From Haloquadratum sp. (GTDB lineage Archaea > Halobacteriota > Halobacteria > Halobacteriales > Haloferacaceae): a stretch of DNA of 32,158 nt. This document shows positions 16,531 through 24,819 of this stretch, in pieces (the stretch's first letter is position 1; the number at the start of each line of letters is the position of its first letter). The notes below the pieces were generated by a model. That model worked only from the letters and a program-made list of their open reading frames with translations. It was not told where the DNA came from and did not search any database. The stretch lies in contig JAQCNF010000056.1 of NCBI GenBank assembly GCA_028275165.1, positions 1 to 32,158 of the forward strand, given 5' to 3'. The position numbers and the translations under genes were made by a program.

Positions 16531-17571
16531 ATGAACCGTGCAGTCGTCGTTGCTGTCGCTGTAATTACGATCCTCTCAGGGTGTGGGGGTGAGGGACAAT
16601 CTCCAGCACCACAAACATCGACAGTCACATCAACACCAGAACCAACAGTGATGTCCTCGTTATCACCAACTGCTGTGCCGACTCCAGTCCCAGATAATCC
16701 GTTCGAGAAAGAGCCGATTATTATCGGGATTGAGAATCCAACGAACCGTTCCTACGAGGCAGTTATACGAGAGGCTGTGAACTACTGGGAACAGACTGGG
16801 GACCAGTACGTCGATTGGATGGGTGACTTCGAAGTGCGGCCCAACACATCGTCACCAGATCTCACAGTCGAATTTGTTGACACGATTGGACCATGCGGAG
16901 TAGAGACCGGTGAGAATCAGGTCGGCTGCGCACCGGTTCTTAAACGAGAAGATACGGTTGATGCTGCACGCATGCGAGTCCGAACTGGCTATACGAATGC
17001 TTCCACACTCATGACGCTGAAACATGAGTTCGGACACGTTTTCGGGCTGGTACACGGCGAGGAGCCTCGAAAGGTAATGAATGCAACGACTGTGTTGAAT
17101 CTAACGACGCGACTGAATGCGAGCGAGAGAGCGATTCCATGGAAGACCGATCGCCTCACAATCTATATCGATACAGCGAGCTTCAGTGGAGTGAATACTG
17201 CGACGATTGAGGAGCAGGTTGTGCTGGCATTACGGTACTTTAATCGCGGTCGTGGAACGGTGCCGACGAATCTTACAGTAACACAGGTCGAAACTCGTCA
17301 TCGCGCAGATATCATCGTCGTCGGTAATACACTCCCTGGACATGTTGCATCTGAGGGGTCAGTATACGGTCGCTCTACAGACACTGATCCGGCACTTGAG
17401 TATTACACCAACGCGACAATCACGGTTGATTTGCCACCGACTCATGAGCACATCGGATATCATATTGGGTATTGGCTTGACCGTTTTGTGAATCCAGATG
17501 AGCAATCAACTCCGTTCAAGACCACAGACCCAGGCTCGCGCGATGACTGGTGGCGCGAGAAAGATCGATAA
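16531..17571 (+). CDS. Membrane-anchored lipoprotein with metzincin-type zinc protease motif
   Basis: Predicted exported zinc peptidase of 346 residues. Residues 1-17 are a short hydrophobic signal ending in the lipobox LSGC, so C18 would be lipidated and hold the protein on the outer face of the membrane. A Thr/Pro/Ser-rich stalk (19-55) follows. The catalytic domain contains HEFGHVFGLVHG (165-176), the extended HExxHxxGxxH zinc site of metzincins, with M183 in KVMN as a plausible Met-turn; cysteines 122 and 133 could form a disulfide. The layout resembles matrixin (M10) domains, but overall similarity cannot be judged here. The second half (about 200-330) seems to repeat the TIYIDTAS...VLALRYFNRG pattern of the first without its HExxH, so it may be a degenerate second copy. 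Several N-x-S/T sites suit a surface glycoprotein. Confidence 0.78.
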   Translation: MNRAVVVAVAVITILSGCGGEGQSPAPQTSTVTSTPEPTVMSSLSPTAVPTPVPDNPFEKEPIIIGIENPTNRSYEAVIREAVNYWEQTGDQYVDWMGDFEVRPNTSSPDLTVEFVDTIGPCGVETGENQVGCAPVLKREDTVDAARMRVRTGYTNASTLMTLKHEFGHVFGLVHGEEPRKVMNATTVLNLTTRLNASERAIPWKTDRLTIYIDTASFSGVNTATIEEQVVLALRYFNRGRGTVPTNLTVTQVETRHRADIIVVGNTLPGHVASEGSVYGRSTDTDPALEYYTNATITVDLPPTHEHIGYHIGYWLDRFVNPDEQSTPFKTTDPGSRDDWWREKDR

Positions 17572-17907
17572 TCGTTTCATGTTTGGTGAGTCCCGATTTG
17601 AGATACATCACACGAACTGATCAATACGATTGTCGGAACCGAGCCGTCTTATGGCTTTGTGGGGCGGCGAAGCTTTGCTCATGAACAACGATGAACACGG
17701 ACGTGTGCGGTAAATATTCGCCGAGAGATAGCTCAGACTTCTCTGACAGAGAATATGAGTGACGGCCATTACAGTCAGTAGAATACTGTCCACACACACT
17801 TCGGAACGTTTCGCACCGAGCGATCAGCTGGGTTGCAAATTGTCAGATCCTAACTGTAGCCGAGATTCCTCCGCCTTCAGGTGCAGGAGGACCTCAAACA
17901 TCTATAC
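17572..17907 (+). other. Gap with a transposon-end-like hairpin; no gene
   Basis: No supported gene on either strand. The only structure is the hairpin at 17867-17890. The DNA left of it may be transposase debris too decayed to recognise. Confidence 0.4.
17867..17890 (+). repeat. Hairpin resembling a TnpB-element end (imperfect)
   Basis: CCTCC (17868-17872) pairs with GGAGG (17886-17890) and an inner CCT-TC-AGG (17874-17881) completes it with mismatches. The preceding 'gatt' and the general 'attcctccgcc' layout match the other scars. It is weaker than those at 12687 and 16467. Confidence 0.35.
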
Positions 17908-18093
17908 TTACAGTCCGATGAGGTCATCAAGATTCACATCAAGTTCGTCAATTTCGATATCAAGATCCTCAACTTCGACATCAGTCACATACCCCCCACA
18001 CACGGCACATTCATCAACGTCATCTGGTCCAGCTACGCCTTCCATGTGCAGATTCCCGCACTCACCGCACACCTCGAATTCTGCATTTAGCAT
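17908..18093 (-). CDS. Small acidic zinc-ribbon-like protein with two CxxC motifs
   Basis: A 61-residue protein from an ATG at 18093. Two pairs, C9/C12 (CGEC) and C29/C32 (CAVC), are spaced as in a zinc ribbon and should bind one zinc. The second half is almost wholly acidic and hydrophobic (VEVEDLDIEIDELDVNLDDL), with a regular alternation that could form a strand or helix at high salt. Haloarchaea encode many such small zinc proteins, several of which act in regulation or stress; none can be assigned here. It is monocistronic as far as can be seen, with an AT-rich upstream region (18100-18170) that probably holds its promoter. Confidence 0.75.
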   Translation of the reverse strand: MLNAEFEVCGECGNLHMEGVAGPDDVDECAVCGGYVTDVEVEDLDIEIDELDVNLDDLIGL

Positions 18094-18515
18094 TACATAT
18101 CAGTTGTCGAATCAATGGTATAGATGTTGGTATCAGAAAAATATCATGAAAATATAAATAATATGTATTATGATATGGTCCTTGTAGGGTGCAGACATGC
18201 GACCTATTCCCCCCGTGTGTTAACATCCTACCCGCCCCCCTGCTGCGGTGTTCAGATAACTCACTTACCGCGCGCGTGATGGTCGTGCTGAGACGTACTG
18301 GCACTCTAATTGGCTGGATATGCGCACACACAATTACTTGATACGACAGCATCACTCTCCTCAGAGGATTGAGGCCAGGCCAGTGGCCTCCGCTTCGCGG
18401 GTATCTGACTCTATTCAATTCAATCTTGATAAACGACTACTCAGTGTGAGTCGTGACTACACGACGAATATCCGGAATGTCTATTTTTATGATACATATC
18501 AACAGTGATAATTGC
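18094..18515. other. Intergenic region with a GGCCA/TGGCC hairpin
   Basis: AT-rich near the zinc-protein start, then GC-rich. It contains a perfect 7-bp inverted repeat GAGGCCA (18371-18377) / TGGCCTC (18384-18390) with a 6-nt loop, preceded by 'ctctcctcagagg'. This could be another transposon-end scar or part of the upstream region of the small gene at 18516. A TATA-like TTTTTATGATA starts about 32 bp before that gene's ATG. No gene is seen. Confidence 0.4.
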
Positions 18516-18647
18516 ATGGCATTCCTGACCGTCGAAATTCCTGAATCTCTCGAACAGAAATTAGAGACACACTCACATGTTGACTGGGATCTCTATATCC
18601 GGTTCGAACTTGAAGCGAAAATCGCTCAACTGGAGTCTGCAGATTGA
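18516..18647 (+). CDS. Orphan VapB-like antitoxin fragment or very small DNA-binding protein
   Basis: From the ATG at 18516 the product is 43 residues. It starts with a beta-strand-like AFLTVEIPESL, then a helix EQKLETH, and the HVDWDLYIRFELEAKIAQLE stretch. This resembles the N-terminal arm, turn and second helix of haloarchaeal RHH (VapB-type) antitoxins, where 'HPEVNWSEV...EEKI' is typical. Antitoxins of this kind normally overlap a PIN-domain toxin gene, but nothing resembling one follows: the next 165 bp have no gene. It may be a solitary antitoxin or the remains of a pair. The frame is open upstream to 18453, but the sequence before 18516 does not fit the family. Confidence 0.55.
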   Translation: MAFLTVEIPESLEQKLETHSHVDWDLYIRFELEAKIAQLESAD

Positions 18648-18814
18648 GACGGGGAGAGGGTCACACAGAAAACACATATCTCTGAAAGAGTGTATCTCTC
18701 ATGCCATTTGGTCCCGAGGCGAATACCCCACGAAGGACTGCCGAGTCATTTGACTGTGGCCATGCTGAGAGTCTCAAGCAGGAGCATTAGGGGAATCCCG
18801 AGAGATACCCTAAT

Positions 18815-19930
18815 ATGTCCAACTCCAATTCCGGGTCTGATTCCGAGTATCATATTCCAAACGACTCGAGCATCAATGCAACCGATATCGAACCAAATGC
18901 ATCACTCTCCGGTGCTGACCTCTCTGAGGCAGATCTTAGTCACGCAGAACTGCGTGGGGCTGACCTCTCGCAGGCTTACTTACATGACGTCGACCTCCAC
19001 GCAGCAGACTTGCGTGGCGTCGACCTGTCGAGAGCAGGCCTGAGTGAGGCTAGCCTGTCAAGGGTAGATCTTCGTGGTGCTGATCTCATAGAGGCAAATC
19101 TCCGTCGGGCTGATCTTACAGAGGCAAGACTGTACTCGGCTGACTTAGAAGAGGCAGACATGCGAGAGATTGATCTGTCGAGAGCGAACTTGACACGAAG
19201 CGATCTAATGGAAACAGACCTCCGTGGAGCAGTGCTTTCGGAGGCACAATTCATCGTCGCAGACCTCGAGGAGGCACATCTACGGAACGCTGACCTCCGC
19301 GGAGCAAATCTTCGCGGGGCGACCCTCGTAGAGGCGAATTTGGTCAAGACAAATCTGAGTGGAGCTCTGCTGTGGGAGACGTCGCTTTCAGACGCACTGC
19401 TATCAAGACAGACAACTCTTGACCCACCAGGTCAGCGACTGCAGGAAGTCGCTGGGGATGACGACACTGAGTCGCTGTCTGAGTCTGTCGATCTCTATGA
19501 TGCGGTCGCGCGAGTCAATTACGAACTCAGGGCAGCATACAGCCAAAACGGGCTTGTGAAGCAGGCACGAAATGCCCGGGTGCGAGAGCGCTGCGCTCGA
19601 CGCCGAGAGGCCAAAGCCGACGAGACACTCCAAGGCACTCTGGAGTGGGGTGCGTCAGTGATGTCACAGGCGACCACTGGCTACGGTGTTCAATTAGTTC
19701 CGGTTGTCGGAGTAATGGTAGTGCTGCTGCTCGGCTCGGCAGGTGTGTATGCCGATAGCGGACTGGGAATTCAACAGAGTCTGTACTATAGCCTGGTTAC
19801 GTTTACGACATCACCGCCATCTCCTCCGAAACCGGGATTGATGCAATGGGTCGCGGGAGCTGAAACGTTTCTCGGCACGACCGCGATTGTATTCCTCGGC
19901 TATGTTCTGGGAACCCGTGATCGAGTGTGA
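18815..19930 (+). CDS. Pentapeptide-repeat protein fused to a two-helix ion-channel-like module
   Basis: A 371-residue membrane protein in three parts. Residues 31-198 are about 33 pentapeptide repeats of the A(D/N)Lxx kind (for example GADLS, EANLR), a right-handed beta-helix. Residues 225-275 form a charged helical linker (YDAVARVNYELRAAY, then an Arg-rich run). The end resembles a Kir/Ion_trans_2 pore unit: helix 1 at about 291-311 (VQLVPVVGVMVVLLLGSAG), a pore-helix-like SLYYSLVTFTT at 322-332, and helix 2 at about 349-366 (AETFLGTTAIVFLGYVLG). The normal potassium filter TxGYG should follow TFTT, but here the residues are SPPSPPKPG. I recall related haloarchaeal proteins with the same replacement, so it may be a family trait rather than damage. 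Ion flow cannot be assumed. The ATG at 18815 is used because the repeats begin 30 residues later. Confidence 0.83.
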   Translation: MSNSNSGSDSEYHIPNDSSINATDIEPNASLSGADLSEADLSHAELRGADLSQAYLHDVDLHAADLRGVDLSRAGLSEASLSRVDLRGADLIEANLRRADLTEARLYSADLEEADMREIDLSRANLTRSDLMETDLRGAVLSEAQFIVADLEEAHLRNADLRGANLRGATLVEANLVKTNLSGALLWETSLSDALLSRQTTLDPPGQRLQEVAGDDDTESLSESVDLYDAVARVNYELRAAYSQNGLVKQARNARVRERCARRREAKADETLQGTLEWGASVMSQATTGYGVQLVPVVGVMVVLLLGSAGVYADSGLGIQQSLYYSLVTFTTSPPSPPKPGLMQWVAGAETFLGTTAIVFLGYVLGTRDRV

Positions 19931-20197
19931 ATCTGTTCCTGTGCACGGCATCTGTCTCTCGATTGCGATACCTGACATCCTGATGTTGGATTCATCTCCG
20001 AATCTCAGCAATAAGACGAAATTAAGTGCACAAGGCTTGACTGTCGCGTCAAGAACAGGAGAGACTATTACTGATCTACAACTCCATTCTCTGGAGATTC
20101 ACCAAAGCACTGTTTTCCCAGATATGATCAACTACTAAGCGTCATTGCTCGCGATTAAAGCGTGATATTTTCTCTCTCCCGTCTCGATTAACTCACC

Positions 20198-21040
20198 ATG
20201 AGTCATCAAATCCGCACAATCATTCATCGCACAGCGGTATGTGTAGTGCTTTTGCTCATCATGATTCCAACCACACTTCCAATGGGAGCGGCAGCGCAGC
20301 CAAGCGAGTCCTCATTACAACCACACATCACTTCGGACGACTTCCTCTCCGATAGAGACGCATCCGATTTGAACACGGCCAGCATTCAAACACAATCCGC
20401 CGTCTTGAGGACGGATACACGCGTTTCTCGCGTAGGGTGGCACCATTGGCCTCACCGCGACAATTATGCGTCACATAGTGCACAGGAAACAGATACAGAC
20501 ACCCAGCAGACACAGCAGTCAGCGTCAATTGCGTTTCTTAACGGACCGGTGTCGAATGGTTCTACAACGGTTACAATTGATTCTGCACGGCTTGGGAATC
20601 AGTCAGTCCCGAATAGTGAGTTCGTCGTCGTTGTTCATCAGACACAGACTGGCGGCTTCGACGCGGGTATCGGCGCGAAGATCGGCGAGTCGGATATAAT
20701 CTCAAATCGTACACAGTATGATATCGATGTCGACATTTCCCAATCGGTCAGTAAAAACGATAGCGTTTCGCGACTGACTGAATCACAGGCGCTCGTTGCG
20801 ATGCTTTATTCGGTCAATCCCAGTGAGAGTACGAATCATCAAGACCCAATTCTACGGAATGGGTCTCCAATTACTGATCGAGCACAGATCAGTATCAGCA
20901 CACAACAGGCACAGCTCACGGACACTGAAACGACCACAACCACTACAGCGACAAGCGATGGATTTGGACCGCTTACTGCACTCATTCTGATCTTTTCTCT
21001 TACCGCTCTCGCAGGGCTGCATTTTCGACATAATGTGTGA
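20198..21040 (+). CDS. Secreted surface protein with PGF-CTERM-like anchor and DUF7282-like domain
   Basis: A 280-residue exported protein. The N-terminal 35 residues are a signal peptide (RTAVCVVLLLIMIPTTLP, then AAAQ as a likely cleavage point). Residues about 105-225 look like the haloarchaeal DUF7282-type domain: SIAFLNGPVSNGSTTVTIDSARL, then FVVVVHQ, IGAKIGESDII and YDIDVDISQSVS; its role is unknown. A Thr-rich stalk (TETTTTTTATS) precedes the end GFGPLTALILIFSLTALAGLHFRHNV, a single hydrophobic helix preceded by GFGP and followed by basic residues. This is close to the PGF-CTERM signal that archaeosortase A removes while attaching a lipid. N-x-S/T sites suggest glycosylation. No neighbour gives a functional hint. 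Confidence 0.75.
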   Translation: MSHQIRTIIHRTAVCVVLLLIMIPTTLPMGAAAQPSESSLQPHITSDDFLSDRDASDLNTASIQTQSAVLRTDTRVSRVGWHHWPHRDNYASHSAQETDTDTQQTQQSASIAFLNGPVSNGSTTVTIDSARLGNQSVPNSEFVVVVHQTQTGGFDAGIGAKIGESDIISNRTQYDIDVDISQSVSKNDSVSRLTESQALVAMLYSVNPSESTNHQDPILRNGSPITDRAQISISTQQAQLTDTETTTTTTATSDGFGPLTALILIFSLTALAGLHFRHNV

Positions 21041-21312
21041 TGGCTCCCCTGTTCTGTGAGACTGTACACTCATCACACGTCTTTGGGTCATCCGTCGATT
21101 ATGCACCGTTTTTGATTGTATTGTACGGCTCTCTGCTCTCACGACTCACACGACTGAGTTGTGTGGCGACAGTATCGAGAGGAATAGACGAGTTGTATCT
21201 ACCCGAGCGATATGTCTGTGGCACCTTCCGAAGCTGCGAGAGCGTGAGGATACCAGCAATCGGAGAGCCTTGCCTGAGCGTGTACAGGCAGTCGCCGAGT
21301 AGAGAAACGGTG

Positions 21313-21441
21313 TGGCTGTACATGTGCGAGTCGTGTGATGAAGTGTCTGATGCCGATCTGGACGGAGCAGAGAACATTGATCGCAGGTTGAATCAAAGTG
21401 GCTCAAACTCTGACATAGTTTGGACGAATATCGGGGTATAA
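21313..21441 (+). pseudogene. TnpB C-terminal fragment (second zinc knuckle and tail)
   Basis: The frame ending at 21441 reads VWLYMCESCDEVSDADLDGAENI and then a polar tail. TnpB proteins end with a four-cysteine zinc ribbon whose second half is C-x-x-C-x(6-8)-(A/N)AD-x-NGA-N-I, carrying the last RuvC Asp, and CESCDEVSDADLDGAENI fits that pattern. The first CxxC half and the RuvC-II block are not found upstream, so only the 3' end survives. A hairpin (21486-21512) lies about 45 bp past the stop, where a TnpB right end should be. Confidence 0.6.
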
Positions 21442-21485
21442 ACTGGGTGGCATAGGCAAGAGTCTCTCTCATGCTCTCTTTCGAA

Positions 21486-21512
21486 GATTCCAACCTCGGA
21501 CGGAGGTCATCG
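21486..21512 (+). repeat. Probable right-end hairpin of the TnpB remnant
   Basis: ACCTC (21493-21497) pairs with GAGGT (21503-21507), preceded by 'gattcca' as at other scars. Its position just past the TnpB C-terminal fragment links this hairpin class to TnpB elements. Confidence 0.5.
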
Positions 21513-21596
21513 GCTGCTAATCTTCACATCTTCTCGTCGTGGTGCGCTACTCTGAGATTGATTCACATGAACGCCGGTGATGATATCAACTCATCA

Positions 21597-21962
21597 CTAG
21601 CGCTGTCGAAAAGTCAAGATGAGCAGGGTGATAATAAGTGTTACTTGCACAATTTTATCAAGGTAGCCTATCGCAGTGAAGTTTCCAGATTTGATAATAA
21701 ACCAGAGTGGAATTTGTACTGCTGTGTACGGAATAGCAGCAATTGCAAGTAAACGCTGGTTATTTCCTCGCAAATAAAGTCCAATCCCCCCAAAAAATCC
21801 GAGTCCCGCAAGAATAAGTGGTGGAACTATTCCCTGAGTAACACCAGCGTAGATGTGTGTAGTCGCTGTGATTGTCAGTAAGCCAATTACTGCCACCTCA
21901 ACTTTTGAACCTACCGCTGTTGTTGATGACTCAGATTCCGTCAGTTCAAATGTCGATTCCAT
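21597..21962 (-). CDS. Four-helix membrane protein, unknown function
   Basis: A 121-residue protein from the ATG at 21962. After a short acidic, Ser/Thr-rich N-terminus come four hydrophobic helices: VEVAVIGLLTITATTHIYAG, GIVPPLILAGLGFFGGIGLYL, LLAIAAIPYTAVQIPLWFII and VQVTLIITLLILTF, ending in FRQR. No functional motif is evident. I recall similar small polytopic proteins of unknown function from haloarchaea but cannot name the family. It converges on the TnpB remnant and faces a 1.3-kb gene-poor region upstream. Confidence 0.75.
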   Translation of the reverse strand: MESTFELTESESSTTAVGSKVEVAVIGLLTITATTHIYAGVTQGIVPPLILAGLGFFGGIGLYLRGNNQRLLAIAAIPYTAVQIPLWFIIKSGNFTAIGYLDKIVQVTLIITLLILTFRQR

Positions 21963-23273
21963 GCTTGTGCATCGGCACTGATATTAGTAAAATATTGGGA
22001 TTTCTGTACACTACTATTCTCACAATATAAACCCAGGCCGAATGTTTTCATCCCGCTGTTTTCAAACACATAACATACCTCGGTTGTTGAAATTATACTC
22101 AGACAGTCCAAGTAGCCTCAAATATGGTCTAACTTACTATCACCAGACTGTGATACTCTTACCGCCTGATAGTGACGCTTTCTCACAACTTCGCACAGGG
22201 TGACGGCTGAAACAACCGGATCGCGTGGGGTGAGATTGGAGACTCTTTCAGGTAGAACGTGTGAGCGACATAGCGATGTTTCAACTCGCCCGTCTCTGCT
22301 GTCATCTACCCCTTAGCCTTAGTTCCGCTGTCACTCGCTATGTGAGCACTATTGCCGAATAAAATCAGTGTCTTCGGTATTCTGATTAGGAATAGGCAGC
22401 GGGTCAAAGTCCCCGCACCTGTGTAAGCTTTGATGATACTATAGGATGTTATAGAGGGGTTGTCACGGCGTTTATCGTCTTATAGTCCGATCTGCTTACC
22501 CATTGGCCGCAGGAGTACGACGGAGAGTCATCCGGCCCATCGGCTGAACGGAATAAAATGGGTGGATTGATGCTGCACCGGATACTGTGCCATATGATCT
22601 GGTCGGGAAAGCTGGGATGGTGGCCTGTACAGCGGTCGGATTTGTTCTTTGTGTTGGTCTTTCTTTTCTTGACGATAGACATCTGTGTCTCGCTATGCAA
22701 AATCGAAGCCAGCTTGTTCGTTTGCGGTGTTTGGAACATCATAGAGCCTAACTCTCGAATATGTGGGGCACGGAAATCAGCAATAGAGTGTGCGGTTCTG
22801 TTGAAATGTGCGGTGGCTGTACTGGTCGATTCCTGTTTGGGTATGAGCGGTCTTCTGTGATATCCTCATGGCCCATCGCGGGATCATTCGCTTAGTTCTC
22901 GGGCTATCTCAACATCGACACTCACTCTCGACACAACGCGGTGATTTTCTTTAACCAACAACGCGAGCACATCCGTGCTGATCGAATCAGCCAGCATCTG
23001 TATAGATGTGCTTCAAACAATCACAATATGCGACGACACTCCTCATCTGTATCAAACCTGAGACAGGCGCCATGATACATCTCAAAGGATTGATTTACCA
23101 CAGTATTTCAGTAGTCACATTTAGGAGGCGGAGGACCCATTATGAAGACTAATAACCATGAAATGACGAGCAATTTCGACCCCTCGCAGGGTAGAACATA
23201 TACACGAAGTGAGAGCCGTCAACATAAGCTACATCAGGGCGACGACTGATATCACCTCACTCCCGCAATACCG
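21963..23273. other. 1.3-kb gene-poor region
   Basis: No supported gene. Open frames at 22449-22742 (minus) and 22558-22860 (plus) overlap each other, and neither shows a domain or typical acidic composition. One structure stands out: an imperfect inverted repeat sharing the core ACATAGCGA/TCGCTATGT (about 22262-22283 and 22329-22348), which could bound a small element of about 85 bp. Another short inverted repeat, ACTATCA/TGATAGT, lies near 22135-22174. Confidence 0.4.
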
Positions 23274-24299
23274 ATGCCAAATCCCGAGGCCAACGATGCC
23301 ACCCGAGACCAGTACGCTGTGCCGATTAGTGCGCTTGAACTCAGTATTTTATCTGGTATGACGGTTGCACTCGTGTTGGCAACGACCGAGCGAGTGTCGG
23401 TTATCACGTGGGTCAATGCCGCACTCGGGATAATCGGGGTAGGCTTCACCCTCGATTCTATTCGCATCACCACCCTTCCAATCGAAGTATACGGGTTCGC
23501 TGTTGCCGGAGGGACGTTGCGATTCGTGTACGACGTTACGCGTAGCGAGGACGATGTGCTTGAAAACGAGTTTCGGACGAGTTCGTTGACGGTTCAAAAT
23601 TTAGACTCGAAGGCTCGTGACTCGCTGCTCTACGAAGTCATCATCCGTCAGCGGCTGATGGCTATTTTTGCGGGGGTGTGCTTGGCCGCTGGCATCGCGC
23701 TCGTCAACGAGATCACGGTTGAGAATTTATTACAGATAGGCCCGGCCCCCTCATATTTTGCCGCCCTCTTTGCCGGGCTCTTTATCAAGGAGACGTACCT
23801 CTCACTGGGAAAAATCACGAAGCGATTTTTGAAACCAGCCGACGACGGGGACAATAACGGAGACAAGCAAGCAACCACGACGGGGCTTCAGCGGTTAGTC
23901 ACTCCTCGCAAGGACGCCAACTCAACACAGCAGCAGAGGGCTCAACTCGGGGTCGGTCTCGTCACCGTTCTTATCGCGACCATCGTGATAATAAGTATCC
24001 TCAGCGTGCCGTTGGAGGTCCCCGTGTATGCATTCCTTGGTGGCCTTGGATACGTTTACACGGCCCTATTCATCAACGCTGAGGGGGAGACAGACACGTA
24101 CTCTTGGACCAAGTATACGTTTCGAATCGGGCTTGGAATTCTACTGGCCGTCGTCGGACACCTCCTTCTTGCCCCAAAGCCTCTCGCGGTGCCGGTATTC
24201 GCTTTTTTGATCGGGCTTTTTCCAAACGTAATTTTCATACAGATCAGGAGCTTCGCACAGCGGTTCTTCGACCGACTGCCGACGGCAGAGCGAAATTGA
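23274..24299 (+). CDS. Multi-pass membrane protein with four internal helix-hairpin repeats
   Basis: A 341-residue protein of unknown function with about nine hydrophobic segments. Four stretches look related: residues 45-88, 126-172, 225-266 and 282-323. Each has a membrane helix followed by a block like P-x-x-V-x-x-FAFLxGL. The clearest are VPLEVPVYAFLGGLGYVYTALF and PKPLAVPVFAFLIGLFPNVIF; those at 68-88 (PIEVYGFAVAGGTLRFVYD) and 157-172 (GPAPSYFAALFAGLF) are looser. Such a pattern suggests repeated hairpins or re-entrant loops. Charged linkers occur at about 89-125 and 183-223. The ATG at 23274 lies just upstream of the first helices; MPNPEAN gives a polar start. Its base composition seems somewhat higher in GC than the flanking AT-rich gaps, as expected for coding DNA. 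No neighbour suggests a role. Confidence 0.72.
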   Translation: MPNPEANDATRDQYAVPISALELSILSGMTVALVLATTERVSVITWVNAALGIIGVGFTLDSIRITTLPIEVYGFAVAGGTLRFVYDVTRSEDDVLENEFRTSSLTVQNLDSKARDSLLYEVIIRQRLMAIFAGVCLAAGIALVNEITVENLLQIGPAPSYFAALFAGLFIKETYLSLGKITKRFLKPADDGDNNGDKQATTTGLQRLVTPRKDANSTQQQRAQLGVGLVTVLIATIVIISILSVPLEVPVYAFLGGLGYVYTALFINAEGETDTYSWTKYTFRIGLGILLAVVGHLLLAPKPLAVPVFAFLIGLFPNVIFIQIRSFAQRFFDRLPTAERN

Positions 24300-24819
24300 A
24301 CCAGTGTCGGGACCCACTGCCAAGCTATCAGACTGCTCATTAGAATGGTGTCCTGAAGCCGCAGTGCGGTAGTGTCAGAAAACAGACGACAAGAGGACAC
24401 GCTGCGGCTACACATCGGACAATCGCACATCGTGATTGTATCGTCAATCACGACCATACGGGTTTGATTCTGATTCAACAGTGGGCCAAAATGCACCTGA
24501 GACCATCGGCATTGATACTGAGGTTGTGCCTTCAAAAACGGACGCTCCGATGAACGATCGTTATTTCAAGTATAGAGCAGGATCAGTTCCTCACTGTTCC
24601 AATCAAACGCACCCGTCCCAGTGACGAGTGCGGAGTTCATTCAAACAGCGGGAAGGTAAGCACTGGACCCTCGGATGTGTTGTGGAGGGATTCATTCAAA
24701 CGCTTTTTTGATGACATACGAGTGGGTCCGGTCTGTGTGGCTGGGAAGCATCGTGTCTCACGTCCCGGCTCTCGCAGGTTTTGCAGGGTATTGAAATGCT
24801 GGCTGTTGGCTTCAGTCTC
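24300..24819. other. Gap with possible debris; no gene
   Basis: A minus-strand frame (about 24535 down into the preceding gene) and a short plus-strand frame (24436-24624) contain cysteine and Asp-rich bits but no recognisable domain. They may be remains of a lost gene or a transposase. Confidence 0.35.

Larger units (their letters stand above)
21041..21596 (+). other. Gap holding a decayed TnpB C-terminus and its end hairpin
   Basis: The only recognisable content is the remnant at 21313-21512. Upstream (21041-21310) an open frame continues from 21037 but resembles nothing. The last 80 bp are the 3' side of the convergent membrane-protein gene. Confidence 0.4.

Noticed and set aside
22449-22860. 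Overlapping frames on both strands (97 and 100 codons)
   Set aside because: The plus-strand product is hydrophobic and Cys-rich, unlike haloarchaeal proteins, and the minus-strand one lacks any domain; likely chance in AT-rich DNA.
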